From contig NZ_KZ454936.1 in assembly GCF_002797315.1 (NCBI RefSeq), positions 495,133 through 559,132 of the forward strand: a stretch of 64,000 nucleotides of DNA, in the 5' to 3' direction. This stretch comes from Bacillus sp. FJAT-44742. GTDB lineage: Bacteria; Bacillota; Bacilli; Bacillales; Marinococcaceae. The translations under genes and the position numbers were made by a program. Under the pieces are notes generated by a model. It did not search any database and was not told where the DNA came from. It saw only the letters and a list, made by a program, of their open reading frames with translations. This document shows, piece after piece, positions 1 to 7,776 of the stretch (position 1 is the first letter of the stretch; the number at the start of each line of letters is the position of its first letter).

Positions 1-219
1 AGGTAATCAGCCATAGTTGAATATCATTCTATGCAGACAAATAATCAAATTATCTTGTACCTTTATAAATAGGCTAACGTGGAATGCGATATAAGGTCTC
101 CTCTAGGTTTTCCTATCGGTTTAACGCAATAATGAACAAAGCCTATTGTTTAAAAAGCAGTCTATGGTAAGTTTAGTTTACCTTAGTATAATGGGCAACA
201 GAAAAGTGGGGGAGCGGAA
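1..219. other. No gene seen
   Basis: No convincing reading frame or structured RNA is visible here. The stretch is AT-rich and ends in the ribosome-binding site (GGGGGAG) of the broken EamA gene that follows. Confidence 0.5.
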
Positions 220-533
220 ATGAATAGACCGACGAGAAGAACAGGACTGCTTCTTGTTATCATAGGAGCGACATTGTGGGGGCTTGGCGGCACAGTATCA
301 CAGAAACTCTTTCAACAATACTCGGTTGATGTGAACTGGCTTGTGGCAGTACGGTTACTTATTGCTGGTTTTTTATTATTGACTGTTTAATATTACAAGA
401 ACCATTTGGACTTATTCAATGTATAGGAACTGCTTGCATTATCGGCATGATATTAATGCTGGCATTAGGGAAAGAGTCTTCTTCGAAAAGGAAAAAACGC
501 AAGAACAAACACAAAACTCTTAAGGTAAGTTAA
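220..533 (+). pseudogene. Remnant of an EamA/DMT-family transporter (internal deletion)
   Basis: The first 56 codons (220-387) read as a typical EamA N-terminus, with the ATLWG motif in the first membrane helix and a second helix start, behind a good ribosome-binding site. The frame stops at 388-390. A second frame just after it (to 533) reads as the last EamA helix, starting with the conserved EPFG element and ending in a basic Lys/Arg tail. About 200 residues of a normal 300-residue protein are missing between the two parts, so this is a deletion remnant with a frameshift at the junction. Similarity is judged by eye from family motifs. Confidence 0.75.
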
Positions 534-568
534 TGAATGGCAAAAAAGGAGATTGTCTATCAATCATT

Positions 569-1600
569 TTAATTCATACTTTGTTTCAGCTTTTTGAGGG
601 TATCTTTACTGCATATAACGAAGAGTTCTGCATCCTCTGGTATTGATTTGGACAGCTTACTGACAATGGTAAAGTCATTTCGATCAGAAATTAAAATCGC
701 TCCTTTTCTTTTAAGATCATCAAATGCGTCATTGTAGGTTGTCCAGGATGAATGCCTGGACAGTTTCCAAATGTCAACTCCACTTTTTCTGCTCAACAGG
801 TTCATAATTAATCTACTGGATCCTTTATTTACGGCTGATTTAGCCATTAAATCGGAAAGTGCTTCATCAGCAATGACAAACTCATCTACATTGGCATGTT
901 TGAAATTTGGTATGTGCTTTTCTTTAAGGATTTCTACAATAGTGTAAATGTCTTTCTTTTTCTCTGCTGCATAGCCTTCAATTGCCGAAACAGTCAGCAA
1001 TGAGGTGCCATCAGCACTAACGTGGTTTACCTCGTTATCCTGCGTGAAAATTAAGACAGCCTTGGCTCCTAACACATTTGCTTTATCAAGTACTTCCGTG
1101 TCTGTCGCGTTTCCTTGTATAAAGTAAAGTCTTTCGTGTTCAAAAGGTGTTTGAGATAATGAGTCGATAAGGACGATTTTTGCTTTTTCATCAATTTCAA
1201 GAATTTCGTTCATTGTATGTTTGGCTTTATTTGACCACTTTACTATGACATAATGACCGTGCCCGTTATAATTCAACTTTCCCTCCTCCTTTAACTTTCG
1301 ATAGATCCCAAAGCTTTCAACAATTTTACCTATGACTATTCCTATTAAGGCAATCCCAAAAAAATATAAAAATATCCCATACACCTTTCCTAACGTCGTT
1401 TCCGGAACAAAATCCCCATACCCTGTCGTAGTTACCGTCGTCATAACAAACCAAAAGCCTATAAAGGGGTCTGGAAAGGTAGCTGGTTCGAGCCAGTGAA
1501 TGATGAAGGAGCTGGCAATGAAAAAGACAATCGTTACTAAAAACAAAGTAAGCTTTCTTATCTTTACAGCCATTTTTAAAAGGTCGAAGATAAAGAGCAT
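569..1600 (-). CDS. Potassium channel with RCK/TrkA-N domain (YugO-like)
   Basis: A two-helix K+ channel subunit: M1 (about residues 15-33), a pore loop with the selectivity filter TTTGYGD, M2, then a cytoplasmic TrkA-N/RCK Rossmann domain from about residue 115 that gates the pore. The length of 343 aa fits the YugO family. The frame is open upstream to 1714, but the only good Shine-Dalgarno (GGAGG, 7 nt spacing) precedes ATG at 1600, so that start is chosen. The first glycine-rich NAD-binding turn is poor (HYVIVKWSNKA), so nucleotide binding is uncertain. It is likely a monocistronic gene for K+ efflux or membrane-potential control. Confidence 0.85.
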   Translation of the reverse strand: MLFIFDLLKMAVKIRKLTLFLVTIVFFIASSFIIHWLEPATFPDPFIGFWFVMTTVTTTGYGDFVPETTLGKVYGIFLYFFGIALIGIVIGKIVESFGIYRKLKEEGKLNYNGHGHYVIVKWSNKAKHTMNEILEIDEKAKIVLIDSLSQTPFEHERLYFIQGNATDTEVLDKANVLGAKAVLIFTQDNEVNHVSADGTSLLTVSAIEGYAAEKKKDIYTIVEILKEKHIPNFKHANVDEFVIADEALSDLMAKSAVNKGSSRLIMNLLSRKSGVDIWKLSRHSSWTTYNDAFDDLKRKGAILISDRNDFTIVSKLSKSIPEDAELFVICSKDTLKKLKQSMN

Positions 1601-1987
1601 TTCCTGTCCTCCAAACATTGTTAAGTTTGTACTCATCGTTGCCAAGAAGAGAGGAAAATATAAGGAATCCCAAGCATCAGCCGAAGACTTTTCATCACCA
1701 TTTCCGCTGTTCAATCTATCAGAAAGGAAGATGTTTTTCAGGCGTCACTCTGTTATAAAGAGAAAAATGAAAAAGGCAAAGTTTAGAGACTGATTGATGA
1801 AGGAATACCTCACGTAAGGTGACCGCATTGGAACAGTCACACCACTTATACTCATTAAATTGTGCATTACGTGGCTATAGACTAACTACTTAACTATTTC
1901 CTACTTGTCGCAGCCGCCACTATAACACAGACAAGGAGTGGTAGCATTTTTGTCTTTGATGGTATAGTTTCTCTGACGTTAAGTACC
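1601..1987. other. Intergenic, no clear gene
   Basis: This holds the upstream region of the K+ channel gene and, at its right end, an AGGAG motif (about 1935) that could serve the small membrane-protein frame beginning at 1988 if translation began at a non-canonical upstream codon. No RNA structure was recognised. Confidence 0.4.
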
Positions 1988-2167
1988 ATGCTTGTTATTT
2001 GCCTGTCAGTTGTTTTTCTGGGCCTTGTCGTTCTGGCTTTTTTTGTTTATGTAAGATGGCTTTATCGTAAAAAATCGGGCAAGAAAGGTCAACAGGTAAA
2101 CTGGAAATACAATCATAACGGAAATATTGAAAAAGAAGAAGCTGACTCCAAGAAACATCGATTCTGA
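1988..2167 (+). CDS. Small single-pass membrane protein, 59 aa
   Basis: ATG at 1988 opens a 59-residue frame with one N-terminal hydrophobic helix (residues 1-21), then RWLYRKK, a positive-inside anchor, and a polar charged tail. No strong ribosome-binding site precedes this ATG. The frame is open upstream towards an AGGAG motif near 1935 but has no standard start there, so the true start is unsure. Its 3' end overlaps a terminator hairpin, which supports a real transcription unit. Family not recognised. Confidence 0.45.
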   Translation: MLVICLSVVFLGLVVLAFFVYVRWLYRKKSGKKGQQVNWKYNHNGNIEKEEADSKKHRF

Positions 2168-2178
2168 GTCAGCTTTTT
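2141..2178 (+). terminator. Rho-independent terminator
   Basis: The arms GCTGACTC (2141-2148) and GAGTCAGC (2166-2173) pair perfectly and are followed by TTTTTG. The left arm lies inside the last codons of the 59-aa frame. Confidence 0.75.
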
Positions 2179-2246
2179 GTTTTCTTCACTTGCCGTTTAG
2201 TCCTATACTTTAAAGCTCTGATATTCCTTATCCTCTTACCTGTTAT

Positions 2247-2999
2247 CTATTTGATAAACCTTTCTATTATCGTATGCAGACGGTGCTTTCTCTGGACAAG
2301 AAAAGTGATCAGGACGTTTTTCTGGTGTTCGGTTAATAGATCTGGAGGGATCTTCGTTATGATTTGCCTCACTTTCAAATCCGGGAATGATTGTATTTCC
2401 CAGACATATGACCATAGCTTTTTTTGGTGTTTTTTGATATACCTCCTCAGTCCCGTCAAGTAATTGTTGTTATATCTTTTTATATCCTCCCAGTAGGAAC
2501 TGTCCCAATTAACATGTTTCCAGGTAAACGAGCCAAATCCTGTTAACCCATGGTCAATTAAATAAAATTTATATTTCCTTGAGTTTTTTTCACGGTACAA
2601 AATGATATTTCGGTTGTTTCTATCGATATTAACAAGCCAAACATCAAAAATAAACATCTTTAATAGCAGGTAAGGGTGTTTAAGCTTAGAAAAAACGTTA
2701 GAATAGCGCCTGTTTAACTCTTTCCAGTTGTATAACCTCCTTCTTTTTATTCGTTCCGAGACAACACCAGACTTACCGTGAATCACTCTTAATCTTGTTC
2801 GAGCCATGGGCAAATTAAGTTCTTTTCCAAGCTGATATGCGATATATTCGTTGGCTGCCAGAGGACCACTGTGAGTGTTGCTTAAGGATGTAGGGTACTT
2901 AAAATACCCGTGTTTTTTTAATTTTGGATGGTAAACTAACCAGACATTTCCAACCGGCCTGTTTTTTGAAATGGTTCTTTTGTATCTCCAGTTGCTCAC
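2247..2999 (-). CDS. HipA-like kinase domain protein (solitary)
   Basis: A 250-aa protein with the signature of the HipA-like kinase family. An N-terminal lobe carries GNVWLVY and HSGPLAANEYIA. Near residue 120 comes FDVWLVNIDRNNRN, the catalytic-loop type Asp with metal-binding Asn, followed by LIDHG, the HipA equivalent of the DFG metal site. GTG at 2999 follows a GGGGGAG motif. No HipB-type HTH antitoxin gene is adjacent, so this is probably not a classical HipAB toxin-antitoxin pair. The substrate is unknown. The gene stands alone between convergent and divergent neighbours. Confidence 0.7.
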   Translation of the reverse strand: MSNWRYKRTISKNRPVGNVWLVYHPKLKKHGYFKYPTSLSNTHSGPLAANEYIAYQLGKELNLPMARTRLRVIHGKSGVVSERIKRRRLYNWKELNRRYSNVFSKLKHPYLLLKMFIFDVWLVNIDRNNRNIILYREKNSRKYKFYLIDHGLTGFGSFTWKHVNWDSSYWEDIKRYNNNYLTGLRRYIKKHQKKLWSYVWEIQSFPDLKVRQIITKIPPDLLTEHQKNVLITFLVQRKHRLHTIIERFIK

Positions 3000-3161
3000 T
3001 TTTGGATTCTCTCCCCCTTACTAACCAGGTATAATCCAGAGGGTATGCTACATGTTGGTCTCTTTGAAAGTTATTGTTTCGGAGAGGAAGGTTCATCAAA
3101 GACGGAGTTGCTTTAGTTTATGCGTCTCCATTTATCTTGCTCATTGTCTTCTCATTCTCCG

Positions 3162-3188
3162 GTTTTAGAAGCTTGTGAAAAAGGGTAT
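3162..3188 (+). promoter_or_regulatory. Sigma-B-type promoter
   Basis: GTTTTA (3162-3167), a 15-nt spacer and GGGTAT (3183-3188) match the sigma-B consensus GTTTAA-N12-15-GGGWAW. Transcription would start about 18 nt before the ATG of the general-stress gene, leaving its Shine-Dalgarno intact. The family's stress role makes the match credible. Confidence 0.65.
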
Positions 3189-3212
3189 CGAAATTCCGAG
3201 GAGGCGATATCA

Positions 3213-3557
3213 ATGGAACCGAATTATAAGCTATTTGAAAACGACCAAAATGTGATTGATACGATCGAAGAGCTTAAAAGCAACGGTGTCAGTGATGATG
3301 ATATTTTCGTCCTTTCTCACGACCGAGGTCATACTAAGCGTATGAAAAAAGAAACAGATGCCAGTAAAATTGGGCCCAGTGTAACAGGATTGGGTACTTC
3401 AACAAAAAATGTCTTCAGAAAAGCTGGTGACGCACTAAGGTCGAAAATGGCTGAGATTGGAATTGAAGAGTCAAAAGCTGCCGAGCTGGAAGAAGAGCTT
3501 GATGAGGGGAAGGTTCTGGTCGTTGTTACTAACCAGGAAGACAATGTAAAGCTATAA
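3213..3557 (+). CDS. General stress protein, YflT/GSP17M-like
   Basis: A 114-aa soluble protein. Its N-terminal half fits the heat-induced stress (YflT) domain: strand, helix VIDTIEELKSNGVSDDDIFVLSHD. A linker and an acidic C-terminal helix (AAELEEELDEGK) followed by VLVVV complete it. The frame is open from 3120, but a GAGGAGG site 8 nt before ATG 3213 and a sigma-B promoter at 3162-3188 fix the start here. The molecular role of this family is not established. Expression is expected in the general stress response. Confidence 0.8.
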   Translation: MEPNYKLFENDQNVIDTIEELKSNGVSDDDIFVLSHDRGHTKRMKKETDASKIGPSVTGLGTSTKNVFRKAGDALRSKMAEIGIEESKAAELEEELDEGKVLVVVTNQEDNVKL

Positions 3558-3572
3558 GGGACAGATTAATCT

Positions 3573-3603
3573 GGCCTGCGTTACGAATGCGCAGGCCTTT
3601 GTC
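3573..3603 (+). terminator. Rho-independent terminator
   Basis: GGCCTGCG (3573-3580) and CGCAGGCC (3590-3597) form an 8-bp GC-rich stem followed by a T-rich tail, just after the stress-protein stop codon. Confidence 0.75.
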
Positions 3604-3678
3604 TTGAATAGATTTTCTTCCTATTCTTTGTTAGGGTGTAATTATACTCATCACGATGACAGAAAAGGAGGATAATCC

Positions 3679-3981
3679 ATGAATAATTTAAATGTGTGGA
3701 CATATGAAAATGGAGATCCTAGTAAATCCTATTTTTATAAAGTAGAGAATTTAAATGAAATTTTCACGGCCATTAAAGAGCGTTTCTCTAAAGATATTAA
3801 AGATCATAATGACACAGATTTTGAAGAAGACAGCTACATACAAGTTGATCATACTCCTCCTATGGGCGAAGGAGATATAAAGGTTGACGAAATAATACTG
3901 GATATTTCGGTAAAAGCGGAACTGTTAAGCTTTATAACAAAATATATTTCTGTAATCAATATTAAAAGGCTGTTTCAATAA
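3679..3981 (+). CDS. Hypothetical protein, 100 aa
   Basis: A soluble, acidic 100-aa protein behind a strong AAAGGAGG site. No family recognised. Predicted alternating strands and helices, with EEDSYIQVDHTPPMGEGDIKVDE in the middle and a C-terminal helix. It converges on ytvA and shares its terminator. Confidence 0.65.
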   Translation: MNNLNVWTYENGDPSKSYFYKVENLNEIFTAIKERFSKDIKDHNDTDFEEDSYIQVDHTPPMGEGDIKVDEIILDISVKAELLSFITKYISVINIKRLFQ

Positions 3982-3982
3982 T

Positions 3983-4022
3983 AAAAGAAAGAAGAAGATA
4001 GCCCTATCTTCTTCTTTCTTTT
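3983..4022. terminator. Bidirectional terminator
   Basis: A perfect 18-bp inverted repeat (3983-4000 with 4005-4022), A-rich on the left and T-rich on the right with a GCCC loop. It ends both the 3679 gene and ytvA and overlaps the last codons of ytvA. Confidence 0.8.
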
Positions 4023-4789
4023 ATTGCATCTTTAATTGTTCCAAAAGTTTGCAGTGTTGTCAGATCGTAATTAAGCTTTCGGGAAGTTAAAGCAAGTCGA
4101 GGCGTAATCCCGGTAACGATCAGCTCAGTACCAAGCAGATTCAGTAATTTGTGAAAGGAAAAGATTTCACTTATTACGTCTTCATCAAAACTGTTCAGGC
4201 CTGAAAGGTCAAGAATAAGGGTTTCTATGCTTGATTCATATATTGATTGAGTAATGGTACTATGGATCATGGTGAACCTTTCCTTGTCCACATTTCCGAT
4301 TAACGGCATAGCATAAACATGATCTAAAATTGGAACGAGAGGAGTAGAGAGCATATTTATTTCTTCTATATGTTTTTGTAGATTTTCCTTATACTCTTTT
4401 TCTTGTGTAATATCTTTTTGTACCCCTACGAAATAATATTTGTCCTCTTTTTCTACATAGACTGGATCTATGTTTAGCTCGTTCCAGAATCCTCTTCCGT
4501 CTTTTCTGTAATTGTACAACTCAATAGATAGCGATATTTTTTGTGCTATTGCTTCTCTCATGGCTTCTATTTTTTCTGGATTTGTCTTTTCCCCTTGTAG
4601 AAAGCGGCAATTCTTCCCAATGATTTCCTCCCTCGAATACCCCGTTACATTTATAAACCCCTTGTTTGCGTAAATGATTGGGTTATCTGGCAGTTCTGGA
4701 TCAGTAATAATTACACCTACGCGAGTGTAATCCATTGCCTGTGTCAATAACTCCATGGTGGGAAGAGATTGTAATAAGTTACTTTTCAC
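4004..4789 (-). CDS. ytvA: Blue-light photoreceptor YtvA (LOV-STAS)
   Basis: Exactly 261 aa, the length of B. subtilis YtvA. Residues about 12-125 form a LOV/PAS domain with the flavin-binding motif GKNCRFLQG; Cys61 is the residue that forms the photo-adduct with FMN. A linker helix (about 126-145) leads to a STAS domain (about 147-255) with LILDLSGLNSFD in the position of the nucleotide- or partner-binding loop. In Bacillus, YtvA acts with the RsbR-type proteins of the stressosome to switch on sigma-B under blue light. GTG start at 4789 behind GAGGGGG. A sigma-B-type stress gene lies nearby. Confidence 0.92.
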   Translation of the reverse strand: MKSNLLQSLPTMELLTQAMDYTRVGVIITDPELPDNPIIYANKGFINVTGYSREEIIGKNCRFLQGEKTNPEKIEAMREAIAQKISLSIELYNYRKDGRGFWNELNIDPVYVEKEDKYYFVGVQKDITQEKEYKENLQKHIEEINMLSTPLVPILDHVYAMPLIGNVDKERFTMIHSTITQSIYESSIETLILDLSGLNSFDEDVISEIFSFHKLLNLLGTELIVTGITPRLALTSRKLNYDLTTLQTFGTIKDAIKERRR

Positions 4790-4963
4790 TAAAAAAGAGC
4801 CCCCTCAAATGAAACAAAATGTAGTCTCCTCCCCACACTACCAGAAGATTCCTACATTAACCAGCATGGGGGCTGCTCTATTCAAACGAATGGAAACAGG
4901 AGCAAAGGAACTCACTGGATTATTATGTTAAGGTAAAAAGAGAGTATAGAAAGAGTGAAAAAA

Positions 4964-5239
4964 ATGAAAAACTACTTTATATTTCTTACAGTCTTCTTGT
5001 TTATTTTTATCGCTGTCGAAATGATTACTGGAATGATTCTTACAGCTATGTATTCTCCTGATCCTGCATTGACCGAAGCTGGGTATGCCAGTTCTGAAGT
5101 AAGCTTTGGGGAAAGGAGAAATTATCCTGTATTGGCAGCTATTATATCTGCTTCTATAGCTTTTTTTATTTCTCAGGGGTTTTCAAAAAGGAGTGAGATG
5201 AAAGATCGAAAATCAACACTAGAATGCAACAAAGCCTAA
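4964..5239 (+). CDS. Small membrane protein with two helices, about 91 aa
   Basis: Two hydrophobic segments (about residues 4-27 and 56-75) flank a polar loop containing SPDPALTEAGYAS, and a basic tail follows. ATG 4964 has AAAGAG 8 nt upstream. An in-frame GTG at 4955 overlaps that site and is less likely. Family not recognised. Confidence 0.6.
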   Translation: MKNYFIFLTVFLFIFIAVEMITGMILTAMYSPDPALTEAGYASSEVSFGERRNYPVLAAIISASIAFFISQGFSKRSEMKDRKSTLECNKA

Positions 5240-5321
5240 TTATAAAATACCTGTGGTATGATATAGGTGGATCTTATTTTGCCAAAGAATTTTAGTTGGA
5301 GAAGAAAGGATATAATGCCTA

Positions 5322-5489
5322 GTGAACGACTATAACTATTTAAATAAAGAGGAACAAAAAGAATTGCATGTTCTTCAGTCCCAATTAGAATATAGTCAAT
5401 CTGACTCGGAAAGAAAACAAATCATTACAAGGATTACTCTGCTTTTAGAAAAAGCAAAAGTGAGAGAAAGAAGACCTGGAAATGATTAG
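5322..5489 (+). CDS. Small hypothetical protein, 55 aa
   Basis: GTG at 5322 opens a 55-codon frame encoding a highly charged, probably helical peptide (MNDYNYLNKEEQKELHVLQS onward). AAAGGA lies 11 nt upstream, a slightly long spacing. Codon use looks coding (Glu/Lys/Gln-rich with no rare runs). Function unknown. Confidence 0.5.
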   Translation: MNDYNYLNKEEQKELHVLQSQLEYSQSDSERKQIITRITLLLEKAKVRERRPGND

Positions 5490-5531
5490 AGAGATAACGG
5501 TGTTGTATGAGTAAAGTGTATTTACAGGAAT

Positions 5532-5645
5532 ATGACAGATAAACGATGGAGTTTCAACGGCAAACCAGTAACAGCTTTGAATCCAAAAGTAAGGGTTCAA
5601 CCAGCTCGTAGTCCTCATAAAAAAATAATAAGACAGTTAAGCTGA
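5532..5645 (+). CDS. Small basic peptide, 37 aa
   Basis: A 37-codon frame from ATG 5532 encodes a basic peptide (MTDKRWSFNGKPVTALNPKV onward) and ends exactly at a strong terminator, which argues for a genuine transcript end. An AGGA motif is very close to the ATG, so initiation is doubtful. The size and charge are those of minor spore or stress peptides, but no family is recognised. Confidence 0.4.
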   Translation: MTDKRWSFNGKPVTALNPKVRVQPARSPHKKIIRQLS

Positions 5646-5668
5646 ACTTGCGAAAGTTCAGCTTTTTT
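5639..5668 (+). terminator. Rho-independent terminator
   Basis: AAGCTGAACTT (5639-5649) and AAGTTCAGCTT (5654-5664) form an 11-bp stem with a GCGA loop and a run of T. Confidence 0.85.
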
Positions 5669-5756
5669 CTTGTTCTGTTCGTTAATTTGGAAAAAGAGGA
5701 TTGATTTTAGAACGAGTAGCACACTCTAAACAAAGAATCAGTAAGGAGTGTGGAGA

Positions 5757-7655
5757 ATGAGAAGACATTACATTAGCGGTTTACTTATTTTACTTCTGTT
5801 CACTGGTTGTCAAAATATAGAGGGTACTGGCTATTCGCCAGGTCCTGAAGACAATGATATACAGGCACAAATGGACAGTTTATTAGCGGAGGATCTTTCA
5901 TTCACAACGTCCATGTTTATTAACAAAATGGCTTTACAGCTGGAGCGCTGGACAGATGTGGAGGAAGGCACGGAAATGGAGAAGTTATTTCTTGAAGAAT
6001 TAGAGGGTGAAGAAAATAAATATTTTCATTCGTTTGCATTTATTAAAGATGGTGACCTGCGATACAAAGCAGGAAATTTCCCAGCTGAAAAGCTTCGTGA
6101 TATTTATGCGCCGACCGGTAATGAAGTGCTGGCTCGTAATATAGATAGACACCTCTTTTATTCAAATCCCTACAGCCGGGATGGCTCTCCCTATATGTTA
6201 ATGGCGTATGAGAGAGAGTCAGATGAGTGGATCGCCGGGGAGATTGATCTTGGATTTGTCCAATCGTACGTTGGTGAGGTTGCCGAAGTGGCAGATGGTG
6301 AAGGCAATCTCTTTATTTCAAGTGGAAACGGAGATGAAAAGCCAGAAGTCAGGTGGGAAGAAGGGGAGGTGCCTGATGATATTTCGGAGGAAGTAATCCC
6401 TGAGGTAGGATGGAAAATTTCCGTCCATTCAAAAGAGACACAGGAAGTAGAGAGGGAATACAAAGAAGGGGAAGTAATGGTGAAATTCACCAATGAAGAA
6501 ACAGGACAACAGTGGCTTGAAAACAATACACAATTTAAAGAGGAAAAACATTGTAACCAGTATTATTTACTCAAGCACAAGGATATGTCTACAACAGACA
6601 TGATGGAAGAGCTTAAGAAGGAACCTGAAATTAAAGAAGTAGAGCCCAATTATGTATTTGGCCAGCAGATAAACTCAGCTCTTCCAAACGATGAGTTTTT
6701 TGGACCTTACCAATGGAATTTGGAGATGATCCAGGCCCTTGAAGGGTGGGAAATATCTGAGGGAAGTGAAAATGTAACCATTGCTGTATTAGATACAGGT
6801 GTAGATCCGGATCATATTGATTTGGCTGAGAAATTAGTGGACGGTTTTAATGCTTTTACAGGGAATAATGATTATGAAGATCACAACGGGCATGGTACAC
6901 ACGTAGCTGGCATTGCATCAGCGATTACAAACAATGTGTCAGGTATTGCCGGTGTATCTTGGGATAATTTAATCATGCCTGTAAAAGTCTTGGACGATGA
7001 GGGGGAAGGAACACTTTATGAATTGGTTGAAGGGATTACGTGGGCAACCGATCAGGGGGCAGATGTAATGAATTTAAGCCTTGGGGATGCACATCCTTCC
7101 TCTATGCTTCATGAAGCGGTGAGATATGCATATGACAATGATGTGATGCTGATTGCAGCCTCTGGAAACGACAATACAAACGTACCTATGTACCCGGCTG
7201 CATTTGAAGAAGTTCTGGCTGTTTCTGCTGTAAATGAGCGTGGAGAGAAAGCAATTTTTTCGAATTACGGAGATTACATGGATGTCACCGCACCTGGAGA
7301 GCATATTCCAAGTACCTTCCTTCAAGACGAATACGTATTTATGTCAGGCACTTCAATGTCATGTCCTCATGTTGCTGGGCTTGCAGGACTTGTGCGTTCA
7401 ATCAGTCCAGAATTAACAAACGAAGAAGTAATGGAATTACTAAGAAATACAACAGAAGATATAGGTCCTGCTGGTTATGATGAGTACTACGGATTTGGCT
7501 TAATTAATATAGAGAGAACGTTAGAGCAGTTAATCGATGGTGAGGCTGAATTTCAGCCAGAAGAAGGACAAAGAGAGGCTGACACTGAAAGAAGGATGGA
7601 AGAAGCAAATAATCAGCGGTCAAGAACCTGGCTTGAATATATTTTTGGGTTCTAA
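5757..7655 (+). CDS. Subtilisin-family (S8) serine protease, lipoprotein
   Basis: A 632-aa exported protease. A signal peptide with lipobox LFTGC puts the lipidated Cys at residue 18, so it is tethered outside the membrane. Residues about 35-220 form an extracellular region resembling a Cache-type sensor fold. Next comes a propeptide-like segment starting EGEVMVKF (about 240-300), then the S8 catalytic domain with Asp346 (AVLDTG), His379 (NGHGTHVAG) and Ser533 (SGTSMSCPHVAG). A polar, Glu-rich tail ends the protein. ATG 5757 is preferred over GTG 5748, because the AAGGAG site sits directly against the GTG. The N-terminal sensor-like insert before the propeptide is unusual for secreted subtilisins. 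Confidence 0.9.
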   Translation: MRRHYISGLLILLLFTGCQNIEGTGYSPGPEDNDIQAQMDSLLAEDLSFTTSMFINKMALQLERWTDVEEGTEMEKLFLEELEGEENKYFHSFAFIKDGDLRYKAGNFPAEKLRDIYAPTGNEVLARNIDRHLFYSNPYSRDGSPYMLMAYERESDEWIAGEIDLGFVQSYVGEVAEVADGEGNLFISSGNGDEKPEVRWEEGEVPDDISEEVIPEVGWKISVHSKETQEVEREYKEGEVMVKFTNEETGQQWLENNTQFKEEKHCNQYYLLKHKDMSTTDMMEELKKEPEIKEVEPNYVFGQQINSALPNDEFFGPYQWNLEMIQALEGWEISEGSENVTIAVLDTGVDPDHIDLAEKLVDGFNAFTGNNDYEDHNGHGTHVAGIASAITNNVSGIAGVSWDNLIMPVKVLDDEGEGTLYELVEGITWATDQGADVMNLSLGDAHPSSMLHEAVRYAYDNDVMLIAASGNDNTNVPMYPAAFEEVLAVSAVNERGEKAIFSNYGDYMDVTAPGEHIPSTFLQDEYVFMSGTSMSCPHVAGLAGLVRSISPELTNEEVMELLRNTTEDIGPAGYDEYYGFGLINIERTLEQLIDGEAEFQPEEGQREADTERRMEEANNQRSRTWLEYIFGF

Positions 7656-7776
7656 TGTTGGAGGAAAAAGCAGATAAACCTATCCAACCAGTGCTTTATA
7701 GCATAGAAAAATTGATTATGAGCAGGATAACTATCAAGAAGCATTACACCAATAATGGATGGGAGGCAGTTATTCA

